Part shown: in pieces, positions 1 through 11,866 of the stretch
Position numbering within the stretch: the stretch's first letter is position 1
Layout: each line of letters starts with the position of its first letter
Assembly (NCBI GenBank): GCA_903813345.2
Contig: CAIIXF020000008.1
Span: 11,375,278-11,439,277 of the forward strand
DNA from: Owenia fusiformis
Lineage: Eukaryota; Annelida; Polychaeta; Sabellida; Oweniidae
Reading direction: 5' to 3'
Length of the DNA stretch: 64,000 nucleotides
The notes under the pieces: generated by a model
What the model was told of the DNA's origin: nothing
Database searches by the model: none
What the model saw: the letters and a program-made list of their open reading frames with translations, nothing else
Program-made: the position numbers and the translations under genes

Positions 1-579
1 ATCATAAGTGGCAATTTCAGAACTGGTCTGTGACACCAATTCGGTTACATCTCTCTCTCTCTCTTCACTAGGTAATTGAACCTTTAAACAATCTACGCAC
101 ACGTACCATTGATACTCGTAGTTGTTGTTAGTTGTTCTACTGCATATTATACAAGTGGCCATAACTAATAAAATGAAACGTACTTTGATAAAACACGTAT
201 GTTATAAGTATATGTATCTATCTATCCACATGTGTGTACTTCATTTGTATAGCTATACCTTAGAACGTTAAGTAATTGGTATTATACTTTATGATATACT
301 TAACATTATCAACCATCTAAATAAATATCATTTAGTTTATTTCTTTTAAAAAATAAGTCATAGTATGAAATTTAAAAATAAAGTGTTACTTACTAGTATT
401 TGTACAGCCTGTTCTAATAAGTGTTCTCTTGTGTTTATCGCCGAATAATGGTAGAACGGTAGTGAACGAATTGTCTAAGATAAGACTATTTATACTACAT
501 GACATTGGATTTCCTTGACTATGAAAGATAAGCACCTTAAATTTAATTAATTAAAACACTGAACAGCAAAGACTTGGAA

Positions 580-750
580 CAATGAGTGTGTCAACATCGA
601 TTAATAAAAACTACGACCAAACTTATCTCCAGACATTGAACGTGGCCGAATCTATTATTTAAACGTGGGCGCTTGTTATCAAAAAAATTATTAATGACGT
701 GCGTCAGCATCGATTAATAAAAACTTCGATTAAAAACTTATTTACAGATG
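580..750 (+). repeat. Dispersed direct repeat, block 1
   Basis: This block shares long stretches with 3256-3470, including CATTGAACGTGG, TATTATTTAAACGTGGGCGC and TTAATAAAAAC, in the same order and orientation. One full unit and part of a second are visible. It has no coding potential. Direct copies 2.6 kb apart could be the ends of a non-autonomous element or a dispersed satellite; no target duplication was recognised. Confidence 0.75.
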
Positions 751-3255
751 TAACGACCCTCACTCTGCGTGATAAGCGCAAAAGGTAGTGGTAGCGTTAA
801 AGGGTTTATGAGTGAGTGGAAGAATCGTCACATTATTACCGGGTCCGTGTTGTGATTGTATGCGCTCTCAAAGGTTTTACAGACATGATTGGTTGAATGG
901 CTGAATATGTCGCACTGCGACATAAAACATACACCTAACTGACAAAACAGACGATTTAGTTTAAATATAAATGATAACATAATTATGGGTTTATTTACAA
1001 TGTGATTATAAATTGAGTATAGTAATTATGACAATTACACACATAGTGTGGAAATATATGTATGAATAAAAGTTCTGATATTGTGATACCTGAATGATAT
1101 ATGGTGCAGCGTTACTCAATGGCAACGGGTACCCATATTCAAGGATAATGCACAAAGGTGGATCGTTATGCAACTAAGATCCCTGAAATGTGGTTACGAT
1201 AATATACATAGTATTTCCTATCAAGTACAATACATACTCAAGTAAGATTACATAATTACCAAGAAGCTGATACTGCAATTACACATTATTGAGCTCATAT
1301 TCATAAATCTTACATTAAACATATAACATACAATACTTTCATCTGGGAGAGTGTGTGACACAACTGGTGACCAAATAAACATACATAGCAATATGTATTA
1401 CCATGACTTTGCAACAACCTTTGACAATGAGAACAACAACAACTGGCACCTTGGAGTGTACGACATGACGCAAAGAACCTAATTACAACCACTGACAAAA
1501 TGTAAGACCGACTAGGAATATCAACGTAACATTACGTATTCACAAGCTTGGGTGAAACATACCAAATAATGACTATAACAATAACTTGTACAACATTTGA
1601 TTCAACATACCAATTAGTGATAACAATGTATACATGACTGCTCATTATGTAACATGCTAGGAAAATTAATGTCACATAACATGTGGGTGCAATCACATGA
1701 CATGGATATACATGTCACGTAACTAGTGGGCGCCTGCTATGAAACATGCCGACGCGTGCTACATGACATATGGGTGCGATTACACATCATGTGGGTACAT
1801 GCTATGTAACAAGTGGGTGCATGTTATGTAGTAAGTGATCAATCATGAACATAAGTGAACCTGTAGACCCAAGTTGGTAGTAGTACATCACCAACTTATA
1901 ATATTCCAAGACACAACATAAGGGTGGGTGCAACAACTTGTATTCCCTTTGGTAATATTGGGTGCAACAAATTGTATCTCCCTAGGGTGGCTTTGGGGAA
2001 AGCCATACATGCATACAGTATATAAATTATAGTACGACCTTAACGCAACGATACAATAAAACCGACACTCCAACCATCGATAAACAATAGAACAGTTCAA
2101 GTTCAAAACTAGTATCAGGCTAATCCATAAACCAGGGTTCCATCAGGGTTTAACTCAACACCATCATCTATCTGACACTAACTGTTGCCCAACAGTAAGA
2201 CTTGAACTCCATAAGCCGACTTTATACAAGCGAGACATTACGTAACATACAACTGCACAGGGTAGTTTGCAGTGTACCAAAACATGATCAATTTGGGTAT
2301 TGATCATCAACAATGAAGCAAACTGACATGATCAAACTGGGTATGTTGATCATCAACCATGTAAACCAAATATGGGTCAAATAATTCCAATGTGCTTTTG
2401 CATTAACAAGTCAAATCCAAATCCAAATGTAATACTTGCCAATTTGTCACACTCGATATACATAGAGTGCACACAGCTTGAAATGAGGTGTAGGGTGTCC
2501 ATCCACATGAGGTATTTGCATCAGCATATGAGTGGTTGGTTGTTGGTGGTATGTAGTTCGCCATTTGACAGACGTGCTGACATTTGCAAGTCATGTGGGA
2601 GGGGTGAACCTCAAACTTCAAGCCTGATTTGGGGGTCAGACTTCGTGCAGATCCTGTTGTAATCACCTCACGTGGACGGACGACTTACTGGTGTAAATCG
2701 TGAGACAGTTTAGACACCTCGACGGTCAACGATAGCGACATTTTGAGTGAAGATAGCGGAGCAAATCACGAATGATTAACTCGAAAAACATGAGATGGCT
2801 ACCTGCCTTCTGCGCACGCGCAGCGCCCTACATAAATTACGAACTTATGTAAATCCACAAAAACGGCCATAACTTCGCCAATACGGGACCAATTGCAAAG
2901 TTAAAACTACCTATAGAGAGCTGATTTTACGTATTACATGCATATCCTACTAGATTAATGATAAAACATAGTAAACAGGGTGAAATTTAGACCAGAAAAC
3001 TACGACAGTAACCTTGACCTTTTTACGTCAAAAGTACGAACGGAACTAAGAATAGTTCGAGAATTACGCCAAAAGTACGAACGGGAGCAACAATATCCAC
3101 AAATTACTAGAATAGGACACTTTAGTGGATAATAACGATCTAAACATGTATGTGAGTGTATAAACAACATTAAGTGAAACCCAACTGTGGTGAGACATCG
3201 AACTGACATTACTGAATAGCGGCAAACAAGTAAGTAAATCTGTTGGGTTATCACA

Positions 3256-3470
3256 CAGACATTGAACGTGGGCTAATCTATTATTTAAACGTGGGCGCAT
3301 GTTATCAGAAAAATTATTGATGACGTGTGTGTCAACATCAGTTAATAAAAACATCGACCAAAAACTTATTTCCATACATTGAACGAGGAAGAGTGTATTA
3401 TTTAACCGTGGGCGATTGTTAATTTAAAAACTTATTAATCACGTATTAAGAAAATTATTGGGTCATGTGC
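3256..3470 (+). repeat. Dispersed direct repeat, block 2
   Basis: Two tandem units of about 117 bp (starting near 3260 and 3377) of the repeat also found at 580-750. The second unit is more diverged. Same orientation as block 1. Confidence 0.75.
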
Positions 3471-4509
3471 GTAGGCAACCCATATGTAAATCTTATATAA
3501 ATTAAACTTTAGTTTTTCTCTCTCTCTCTCACACAACGTTTATACTACGCTGATACGTTGTACATTAGATAAGCCACATTGGGTCAAGTCCACAGAAATG
3601 GCTCAACATATGGTTAAATGCAAGAGGAATTTTCTCGTTGGGACAGTAGTTCACTGATTAATGTTACTGATTTAAGACAAAGAAGACTAAAAGTGCTTCT
3701 CTGATCTTAGTGGAATCCTTGGAATCCATAGAGGATATCCAAGATATTGAGCCAAATGTCACAGTGAATGTAACCATACCAGAAGCAATCTAAAACTAGC
3801 TAGAAATTGATTCGCTATATCGACTTTCGAAACATTTTATATTGTACGTTCGGTAATTTAATGTATCATTTCGCTATACCGGTTTATAAACGGTTGTTCT
3901 TAGAAAAAAAATTAAAAACAAAAAAATGTTTTTATGAATTCTTGTTAATAACTTAAATCTGGCGATTTAATCATCGACAACTCGAATTATTTGGAGAATA
4001 ACAGCACGGACATGAATTCTACCGCTAGGTAGGCGATTAAATATCATGTTGGTCCAAATGACCGGCACTTTTGCAAACATTGCCGGACTGGGGCTCAATC
4101 TACCGGGTAGGCCGTTAATGACTACACTGATTACAGGTATGGTTAATTGAAAGACCAGTGCATAGGTACATCAGTTGAAGATATCATCGGGAATAATAAG
4201 GGTTTTGAAACATAATAACAGGTAAGTTTATCTCTTTTCTAGATATTGGTTTTTAGAACTACACTACTGTTTTTACAAAAGAAAAAATAGATTGTTTTTA
4301 TATTTATATAAATTGAGTTGGAATACTTCAAATTGATATGTTACAATTATACCAAATGTTTTGTTTAATCTTATTTCTAGTTTGTATGACATGGCAGCAA
4401 CTTAAGATTGATTTTCAATGTATACATTTATTATGTCAATAGAATCCATGTAAATAATACAACATAAAATGTTCTGATATTATTTGTTTTTGTATACATC
4501 CTATGTATT

Positions 4510-4889
4510 TCATACAACAATCATAGGTTCCCTTTGTCTTTCATCCTTAACCCTCGGTAATTTGGATCTCGTAATCACTCGTAGCCATAACGCATTACCT
4601 AAAAAATGATGTAACACTGGTTACCACTATTAAATATAAACCAAACATTACGTTGTGTTATAGTTTGTCAAAAATCGCGTAACTTACCTATGATAACAAA
4701 AGTTAAAACACCACCTGTAAAGCTTAAGGCCATTGGTGTCTCAAAATTTACATCATAACTGTTAATATACGGTTTCAGTATGTAATATGGCGTTACATTT
4801 TCAGTTTTATTAAAGTGCCTAATAACATTGATGGTTTGACAAATACAACACGTTGTAATAGCGCTCAAAACTAATAATTGACCTAGCAT
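4510..4889 (-). CDS. Small putative type I membrane protein, two exons
   Basis: Predicted exons are 4889-4688 and 4598-4510 on the minus strand. The donor is ATAG|GTAAGT, the acceptor TTTTTTAG and the phase is 1. Joining them gives 96 residues. The start is the first ATG in the open frame. Residues 1-20 are hydrophobic and look like a signal peptide. An extracellular-like stretch follows with two possible N-glycosylation sites (NKT, NVT). A second hydrophobic segment (about residues 51-72) comes next, then a basic, charged tail containing RSKLPRVKDERQRE. TATATAT at 4934-4940 lies about 45 bp upstream, and a minus-strand AATAAA lies at 4427-4432. The gene begins only 88 bp after the stop of the PC4-like gene on the same strand. 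I do not recognise the family. The consistent splice phase and topology favour a real gene, but a chance open frame is possible. Confidence 0.5.
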
Positions 4890-4977
4890 GTTCAAAAACC
4901 TAAGTATGAATGACTGTATAACTTACATCTTCGTATATATGTCTTTATTTCTACTGTGTGCTACACTGTATTTAACT

Positions 4978-5702
4978 CTAGTTACTGAAATCCACGGGGT
5001 CGAAATAACTGCATTCACTACAACTATCAGCTTCACTTTTTTCTGCGTGACCCGTTATTACACAATGAGGTTCGGTTGGTTGAACAAGCCCGTATTTAAT
5101 AAGGCTGTCCACAAATAGCTCAAACACCGCACGTGTCATAACGATACCGTTTCTATCGGGCAAATGTTTCCGTGGATCATCGGAGTATGTATTGAGATGA
5201 TAACCTTTTTAAAATACAAAAAAAAATACGACATGTAACCACAATATGAATGACAGTTTAAATTGTATATTCGATGTTCTATGATCAGTAACAAATCATT
5301 TAAAACCTTACCCCTAATATTAACTCTTCTAAATTTAGGATGAACGCTGAGTCGGAACTGAGCACCCAATACAACGTCCCACTCTTTGACATCAACCTTT
5401 TTCTTGGATTCAATTTCCATGAATTTTTCAGTGACGTGTGGTAAATTGTCGATAAGTCGCGCCATTTGATTATGGGTTAGAAATACACCAGCGCACGTTC
5501 CGTAGGCATTACATACGTTTGTGATCCCCGTGATTGGCCATATTTGGTAATTTCTGATGTCAACTCCATTGTCGTTGACGGCGCTGAACATTCCGTCGCA
5601 TATCTTCATTAAAACAATTTTTGGCGTCGAAATTGTTTCAATAAATTCCCCATTTTTTATTGCTTTAATATTAGATGGTACTCGAAATTTTCCAATCGGC
5701 AT
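4978..5702 (-). CDS. Protein with two PC4-like (p15 coactivator-type) domains, two exons
   Basis: Predicted exons are 5702-5312 and 5204-4978 (minus strand), joined in phase 1, giving 205 residues. Two segments resemble the single-stranded-DNA-binding fold of transcriptional coactivator PC4. Residues about 30-95 contain GVDIRNYQ, then GVFLTHNQMARLIDNLPHV. Residues about 105-167 contain LGAQFRLSV and RRVNIRGYH, then GIVMTRAVFELFVDSL. Each follows the PC4 order of beta strands, a VxIR strand and a helix with an LT-type entry. The second domain is completed only by splicing, which supports the intron. The C-terminus is Ser/Cys-rich without further motifs. The start has A at -3, and a TATA-like box lies 57 bp upstream. 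A minus-strand AATAAA at 4944-4949 lies about 30 bp after the stop. The PC4 assignment is by eye and needs a profile search. Ordinary PC4 has one such domain. Confidence 0.7.
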
Positions 5703-5750
5703 CTTTGGTGATTAAGTATTTAACGTTATGAAAACTAAATGAACTTATCT

Positions 5751-5759
5751 TTTTATATA
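5751..5759 (-). promoter_or_regulatory. TATA-like box of the PC4-like gene
   Basis: Reads TATATAAAA on the minus strand, 57 bp before the start codon at 5702, which would leave a 5' UTR of about 20-30 nt. Confidence 0.5.
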
Positions 5760-6239
5760 CCCTTTGACTAATGGCTGTTTCCGGTACGTACTATAATTAA
5801 CGAGACTAACTTATTGTTTAAGTCACGCCCCACGTGTCACAACGTGTAAGAAATCACTCGAGCCTGTACCGGCTGGTACGATCTTACCTATTATCGATTA
5901 CCTGTCAACGACTGACGCGTTTTTATTAATTTTACTTCATCGGTTGTCAATATTCCGTATCAAATTACCAGAGCCTGTACCGTCGGTACAGGCTTTCAAG
6001 GTTAAACGTCTTTTTAGCGGTCAACCATCGATTTTAATTAGCCTAGTTCAACAGTGATTAATAAGGTCGGTCACGTGGTCAAACTCGACCAATCAGAGCG
6101 TAGGCGCGTGGTTTAAACTGCCCAATCAGCGTGGACCCCTGATAAACTCCCAGAATGCATCAGGGGTCACCCCGGGTCACGGTATATGATTTACTACTAT
6201 CTAACATTTTTGTATTACTGAAGAAAGATCTAATTCACC
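5760..6239. promoter_or_regulatory. Upstream region of the PC4-like gene
   Basis: No open frame of note. It holds two CACGTG E-box motifs (5831-5836, 6072-6077), two CCAATCAG motifs (6089-6096, 6122-6129) and a perfect 10-bp-arm palindrome with AGCCTGTACC arms at about 5972-5994. A related CCTGTACCG motif lies near 5860. The position upstream of a minus-strand TATA box suggests promoter function; this is inference. Confidence 0.4.
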
Positions 6240-7370
6240 CAGGCCCGTAGCCAGGGGGGGGGGGGGCTCTGGGGGCTCGGACGAGCCCCCCCCCCTGATA
6301 TCTCTTAAAAAAATGTGGACCTACCTTTTTGTTTCCTTGAAGCAAAACTTGCTCTTCCCCACATTCACTGGGCAATTAAGATTAAAAAACTGGCATTACT
6401 GTGCATTGTTTTTCGAATTTGGGCAAAATTTGGGCCCAAATTTTGGTTTTAGGGCCCTTGAAATTTAACGTGCGGCCCTAGGATGGGCCCAGAAAAAATG
6501 TTGGGCCAATAATATTGTTTTTTGGCCCTTACTTTTTCATTTTTAGGCAAAATCTTCAAAAAACGGGCCATAAATTTTCAAAATTTTGGTTCTAGGGCCC
6601 TTAAAGGTTTTCAGCGCGGCCATGGGATGGGCCCAGAAAAAAATGTTGGCCCAAAAATATTGTAAGGCCTCGTTAGTGGGCCTTTTTGGGCATTACTTGA
6701 CCTTTTGGGCCTTATTTTTTCAATTTTAGGCCAAATTTTCAAAGAACGGGCCATAAATTTTCAGAACATTGGCCCAAATTTTGGTTTAAGGGCCCTAAAA
6801 TTGTTTATGTACGGCCCTAGGTTGGGCCCAGAAAAAAAATGTTGGGCTAAAAATATTGTAGGGCTGTGAAAGAAATGATGGTCCCGCAGGGATTATGGTC
6901 CCCTTTCTTAACGGCCCTTACTGGCCCTGATTGTGTATAAGATAATGAGGGAAAGAGTTGTATTTAGGTCACCATATAAATCAATGGAGAGTAGGACCAT
7001 AATTTGATAGGACCTCATACCCTTTTACAGGGCCTCTTTGGTTGACCTTTTACCTTGACCTTTTTGGGCCTTATTTTTTCAATGTTAGGCCAGATTTTCA
7101 AAAACGTGCCATCGATTTTCTAAAATTTGGTTCAAATTTTTGTTTCAGGGCCCTAAAAAGCTTTTCTGCGCAAGCGCAAATATTTTTTCCTGACTTGAAG
7201 TGTGGGTCCCACCTTGTTAGCTTCCGGGTCCGCCACTGTCCTTTACAATACAAAGGGGCTTGGTTTAGCACGGGGAATTTTTTTTTGGGGGGGGGGGGGT
7301 GCGGGGGGGGGTGCGGGGGGGGGGGTTCGAGCCCCCCCCCCCCCCTTACAAAAAGCTGGCTACGGGCATG
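6240..7370. mobile_element. 1.1-kb non-autonomous DNA transposon, CAGGCCCGTAGCC family
   Basis: Left end CAGGCCCGTAGCCAGG and right end GCTGGCTACGGGCATG form terminal inverted repeats. TTCACC is duplicated directly outside both ends (6234-6239 and 7371-7376), showing a 6-bp target duplication. The interior has long G and C runs near both ends. Degenerate tandem units are marked by GGGCCCAGAAAAAA at about 6485, 6627 and 6824. No transposase is visible. Two short relatives lie at 57216-57418 and 62547-62741. The CAG-type ends suggest a hAT-like group, but the superfamily is not established. Confidence 0.85.
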
Positions 7371-7499
7371 TTCACCTATTACAATACAACATTTCGTCTA
7401 TGTTTTATTAGTTGCTTTGTAGTAATGGTGTTATTATACAACTCAGATTCAAGTATGATTTCATAATAATAATATTTATTTAATTTACTGGGATATCAC

Positions 7500-7575
7500 T
7501 ATGTATAACAGTCTGCACGGTTGAGTTTTTGAAAAGACCCAATTTTAAGCCAGCTATCCACCTTGATAACGCGCC
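7500..7575 (+). pseudogene. Mariner transposase remnant, left part
   Basis: The plus strand reads KRPNFKPAIHLDNAPA, matching the region of mariner transposases with the second catalytic aspartate (DNAPAH). The text continues at 11118 with AHKSALKTTAAMQELGLDV. The reading frame is therefore interrupted by the 3.5-kb inverted-repeat element between them. The N-terminal part of the transposase was not found. Confidence 0.75.
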
Positions 7576-10500
7576 TGCTTTAGGAAAAAACGCTTGTTTT
7601 CTCCTCATGCGGTTAAAAGATGACATTTTTTAACCAGATTTTTACCACTCAAGATATGTTTAAGTGTGGTTGTGGTCACCTGTTTTGACACTCATAAAAG
7701 TGTGGCCCTCGCTGGTATTTCTTCCACAATTCCAAGAAATATCTCCCCATAGTTTCTCCTCATAATGAGAAAGTGTGGTTAAGGTGTTCCTGAAACTATG
7801 GAGGAGCAGGACATTAACTTTAATATGATTTAAGGTTACCATATTGTTAATAGGGGTTAAAAGGGTTAATGCTTGTTAAATATATTTTTGGATTTACTGT
7901 ACATGATAAGTCTGTTATACCTGTTATTCTGGTATCTAAATTGTTTTATGCATCAATCAAATATTCCATTACACATGTGGCAACTATGAGATTGTTGTAT
8001 GGGTGAAGCATAGGGAGATGGGTTTATTTGATCACATATACATTTTATACTCTGACTGGGGTTAAACAGTTTAAAGTGTCTTTCTAAGACTTAGAAGGAG
8101 AAATTTTAGATTTCAAGCCATATGTCTCAAGAAAATAGTCTTACCTTTCTAGTAGGATGAGTTCATGTGCCAAAAACAGCTGATCAAAGAATATATATCA
8201 TTTTCTATTTGAAAAATTTTGTTGAGCCCTGCATTTTTAACACTGTTTTGACAGGAAGTCATACCCAAAATGAAAACTGAATAAAACAACATTTATCCTA
8301 CATGTAGATCATAATACTCACTCAGAGATGCATAATGTTATTATAAGTAATAATGCTGATCATTTTTAAGAAATTTAAGAATGAAAGTAAGACTTTTTTC
8401 GTCCTTGATTATATAGATAAAGAATTTCTCACTCCAGCAAGCTTTGGCTCCCTGGTGTAGTGGTTAGAGCTTTGGACTCAACCAGACTTTTATTCCCAAA
8501 GATCTGGATTCAAATCCCACTGGTGGAATATGTTTTTATTCTTTATTTTTGTTTTTAGTTCATTTTGATCCACATTATTTCTAAAATAAATTTTATATAT
8601 GGCACTTAAACCATATTTAGTATTTTCAAGGGATTTAATTTTTAGATGAAATCATTGAAAGTTACTTTAATCTTTACAAAGTATTTCAGTAAAATGACAT
8701 GAGGGTTAGAGTCAAAATGAATGATGCTTGACGTTTTTATTTATGTAGATCAGAAGTTTGCATGAATATAAAACAAAGTATTTTAAATTAGTTATTCTAA
8801 TGGGGAGCTTATTTTGACTGAACTGACTAATCTTATTATAATACTAATTAAAGAATAACAGAATGTGTCTGCTGTACAAATACATGTAATCAATATGTTA
8901 AAATATAGTCCAGACATGATTTTATTATTTTTAGACATCAAAGACTTGTAGAGTCAATAGAATAAAAGTTACTAGTATACCTGTAGTTAGTGAATTTATT
9001 TGAATAATATCAATGTTAATTTTAATAATAAGATTATAATTGTAATCAAGAGTCTAAATCTAAAGATTAAATAGGAAAAGGACGTTGCTTGTATATTTAT
9101 AAAAACAATAGTTCAATAAGTCAGTTAACTTTACACATTTCAGAATGTGCTTTGTGAACAAATTGAGTCCTAAATATCTTTTCAAAAACCTAAATTCATG
9201 CGAATGATGAAACCTAGCAATGTGATTTTTATTTAACTTTAATTTCAGTATATTTTCGATGGCATATTTTGTACTTAATCACCCTTAAAGCTACAGTTAT
9301 ATGGACAGATTATTAAAAGCAGTTTTAGTGAAAACTGTGAGATTCTGAAAAACACATCTTAAGTTGATACCAAAGGTTGATATTAGGTTGTTCTATAACA
9401 ACAACCCAAGTTGATGCATTTTGTGGGAGATATTTATATTCATAATCATATGATCTTTTTCCTAAACTAGTCGAAGTGTATTTTTCTTCTATTATTATCA
9501 TTTTCAGTGAAGGTCTTACATATTTTTGCTTTATGGTAAACATTTGTAATGTACATTATTGTGCTTGGGGACCATATTTCAGATTTGTAAGTAGGTTTAA
9601 CTGATAACTCAATACATCTACAGAGCTTTAAATGATACTTTTCTGTATCTATATGGCATGTTCTGATTGCCTCTGTATGTTCAATCCAGGCTTGTCACTT
9701 CAATGTGTCCCCTTTTCAGTATGATTAATAATTATTTGATAATAATTAATCATTTGATTAATAATTATAAGTTTAATGATGGATCTTGGATGCCAATTTT
9801 CATCAAATCTAGATCTGAGTTAACTCATTTTGTCCTAGCTGTGTAACTGAACATTGTTGTTATAACTTATGTAAACATTTTTGGGTTTGTTGACTTAAAG
9901 ACCACACTTTTCCCACATTTTTAGACCACACTTTTTATTCATATAATATATCACCCATACCTGTACTGCTCTTATACCATCTCCAAACCACACTCATACC
10001 ACACCCGACCCACACCTTTGAATCTTATGGTCAGTGGTTTTTATAAATAATGGAGTTTTTTCATTCAATTTAGTTTTTACACTGCTCAAAATTGTTAGAT
10101 TTCTCATAATAGAACAACCCACCCTACTTTGACAATAGACTCAATCTTAACGTTGGTATGAATAGCAAATACTCATTTTATGTACTGTTATTAATCTCCA
10201 GTGCTTACACTTTTTATATATTTTACAAAGTTTATTGCAACATTGTCATTGGTCACAGTCAGGTGAAAGGTGCCAAGCAACCTTCAATGAACAGTGAATA
10301 GTCATATTCAAACATCATCCTCTTTGATAGTGAATAAAAATTGAGGTTGATTTAGATTGTTTCTCAGATATTTGGTCCTATATTTGGACATTTAATTTGG
10401 TATTGGATCCCTATTTGACATTTGCTATGGCTTTGTGGTGTTATTTACATGTAACTGCCAATAATATTGTACATATTACATTATTATTATATTGTAATTG

Positions 10501-11116
10501 GTATGGGAGCAGATTGAAATTTGATTGATTGGCATTGTCAACAGTTCACTTTCATAGGTCACCAGTTTCCACAAATCGAGGCGTTTCACTGAAATATCTT
10601 GTAGAGATTAAACTCTGAGATAATCAAAGATTAAAATATACACCAATAAATCAATAATAATTGAGACAAATAATTCATGCTTCAATTAACAACATTCTCA
10701 TTTGTGTCACATATGTTTAATAAAATATTTGTTTGATGATGAAAAAGATGCATGAAACAATTTAGATACCAGAATAACAGGTATAACAGACTTATCATGT
10801 ACAATAAATCCAAAAATATAAGCATTAACCCTTCTAAAACCTATTAACAATATGGTAACCTTAAATCATATTAAAGTTAATGTCCTGCTCCTCCATAGTT
10901 TCAGGAACACCTTAATCACACTTTCTCAATATGATGAGAAACTATGGGGAGATATTTCTTGGAATTGTGGAAGAAATACCAGTGGGGTCCACATTTTTAT
11001 GAGTGTCAAAACAGGTGACCACAACCACACTTTTACATATCTTGAGTGGTAAAAATATGGTTAAAAAGGTCATCTTTTAACCACATGAGGAGAAAACAAG
11101 CGTTTTTTCTTAAGGG
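7576..11116. mobile_element. 3.5-kb element with about 430-bp terminal inverted repeats
   Basis: Sequence 7576-8010 reappears inverted at about 10670-11116. The outer ends are GGAAAAAACGCTTG on the left and CAAGCGTTTTTTC on the right. Short mirrored open frames of 60-66 residues in the two arms (7660-7842 minus, 10852-11052 plus) are only by-products of the inverted repeat. The 2.6-kb interior is AT-rich, without a recognisable transposase, and holds a tRNA-like sequence at 8446. The element sits inside a mariner transposase between codons for A and H, so it inserted after that mariner. Target duplication is at most a few bases (TGCY on both sides). Confidence 0.85.
8446..8530 (+). repeat. 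tRNA-derived (SINE-like) sequence
   Basis: Contains an A-box-like TGGTGTAGTGG and a B-box-like GATTCAAATCC about 45 bp apart. A clean cloverleaf cannot be drawn: the anticodon and T stems are broken and the variable region is too long. A tRNA-derived SINE head or tRNA pseudogene fits better than a functional tRNA. Confidence 0.45.
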
Positions 11117-11689
11117 TGCCCACAAGTCAGCATTAAAGACCACTGCAGCGATGCAGGAGCTAGGTCTTGATGTCTAAGACCACGCGCCATACTCTTCTGA
11201 TGATGCAATATCTAATTTCTACTTATATGGAGAACGAAATACTAAGCATCGTGGTAAGACCTTTAAAGATGAGAATGACCTTCTCCAAGTTGTCCAACGA
11301 CCCTGCGTGACATGTCCTCAAATGGGTTCACTCATGTATTTAAGTCGTGGATACAAAGTGTTACTCTTTGACTGACCAAAGAGGAGCCTACTTTTCAAAG
11401 TAGAGGATACATAGGAATATCAAAGGATGTATTTAGCAAATGTATTTCCCACCAGTTGTTGGATTTTAACTTTGATATGGGGTGTACAAAATGCTTAAAG
11501 TCTCTGTAATTTCAAGCGTGGAATGTCCCGGGTATTGAGATGTCACGTTACCATAGCAACCATAACTTAACCCGAGTTGCAGTTTTAGTTATGATACATG
11601 GAAGTACATTATGTACAATTTTGAAGATGATTGGCCCATATTTAACAAAATAGCAGCACTATTCCTGTTACTTTTGGAACACCCTGTAT
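11117..11689 (+). pseudogene. Mariner transposase remnant, right part with 3' terminal repeat
   Basis: From 11118 the plus strand reads AHKSALKTTAAMQELGLDV, a stop, then DHAPYSSDDAISNFYLYGE. This is the decayed form of the mariner C-terminal block with the third catalytic site (PYSPDLAPSDY in functional copies). The in-frame stop and substitutions show it is dead. ACACCCTGTA at about 11680-11689 looks like a mariner terminal repeat ending in TA. The matching left end was not found, so the copy is truncated. Confidence 0.75.
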
Positions 11690-11866
11690 TAATATAGTAC
11701 TTGTATTTGAGATAAGAGTCAATTAGCCTACTGAACTGTTGAACGATTTTGTATCTTTTATAAAACATGTTCAGATTGAATAGATTGATTTGACACGATC
11801 TTGATAAAATAAAATATATTGATTTGTCTTAGTTTTAGATATATCAATACGTTCTTAATGTTTCAG

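Larger units (their letters stand above)
1..4509. other. Noncoding, repeat-bearing stretch
   Basis: I see no convincing gene here. Short open frames on both strands (for example 2372-2662 plus, 2403-2666 minus, 3000-3375 minus) lack recognisable domains and splice context. The stretch holds two blocks of one direct repeat (about 580-750 and 3256-3470), degenerate short repeats built on a GTGGGTGC-type motif at about 1680-1830, and CT microsatellites near 49-64 and 3515-3530. Confidence 0.6.

Noticed and set aside
2403-2666. Overlapping open frames on both strands at 2.4-2.7 kb
   Set aside because: No domain, no splice context, and mirrored frames on both strands; probably repeat-derived noncoding DNA.
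3671-3793. Plus-strand frame ending LESIEDIQDIEPNVTVNVTI plus PEAI and stop, with a possible acceptor at 3710
   Set aside because: Protein-like composition, but only about 40 codons, no domain and no partner exon upstream.
7660-11052. Two similar short proteins (MVTLNHIKVNVLLLHSF...) at 7660-7842 minus and 10852-11052 plus
   Set aside because: They are the same stretch of the two inverted arms of the 3.5-kb element; resemblance comes from the DNA repeat, not from a gene family.
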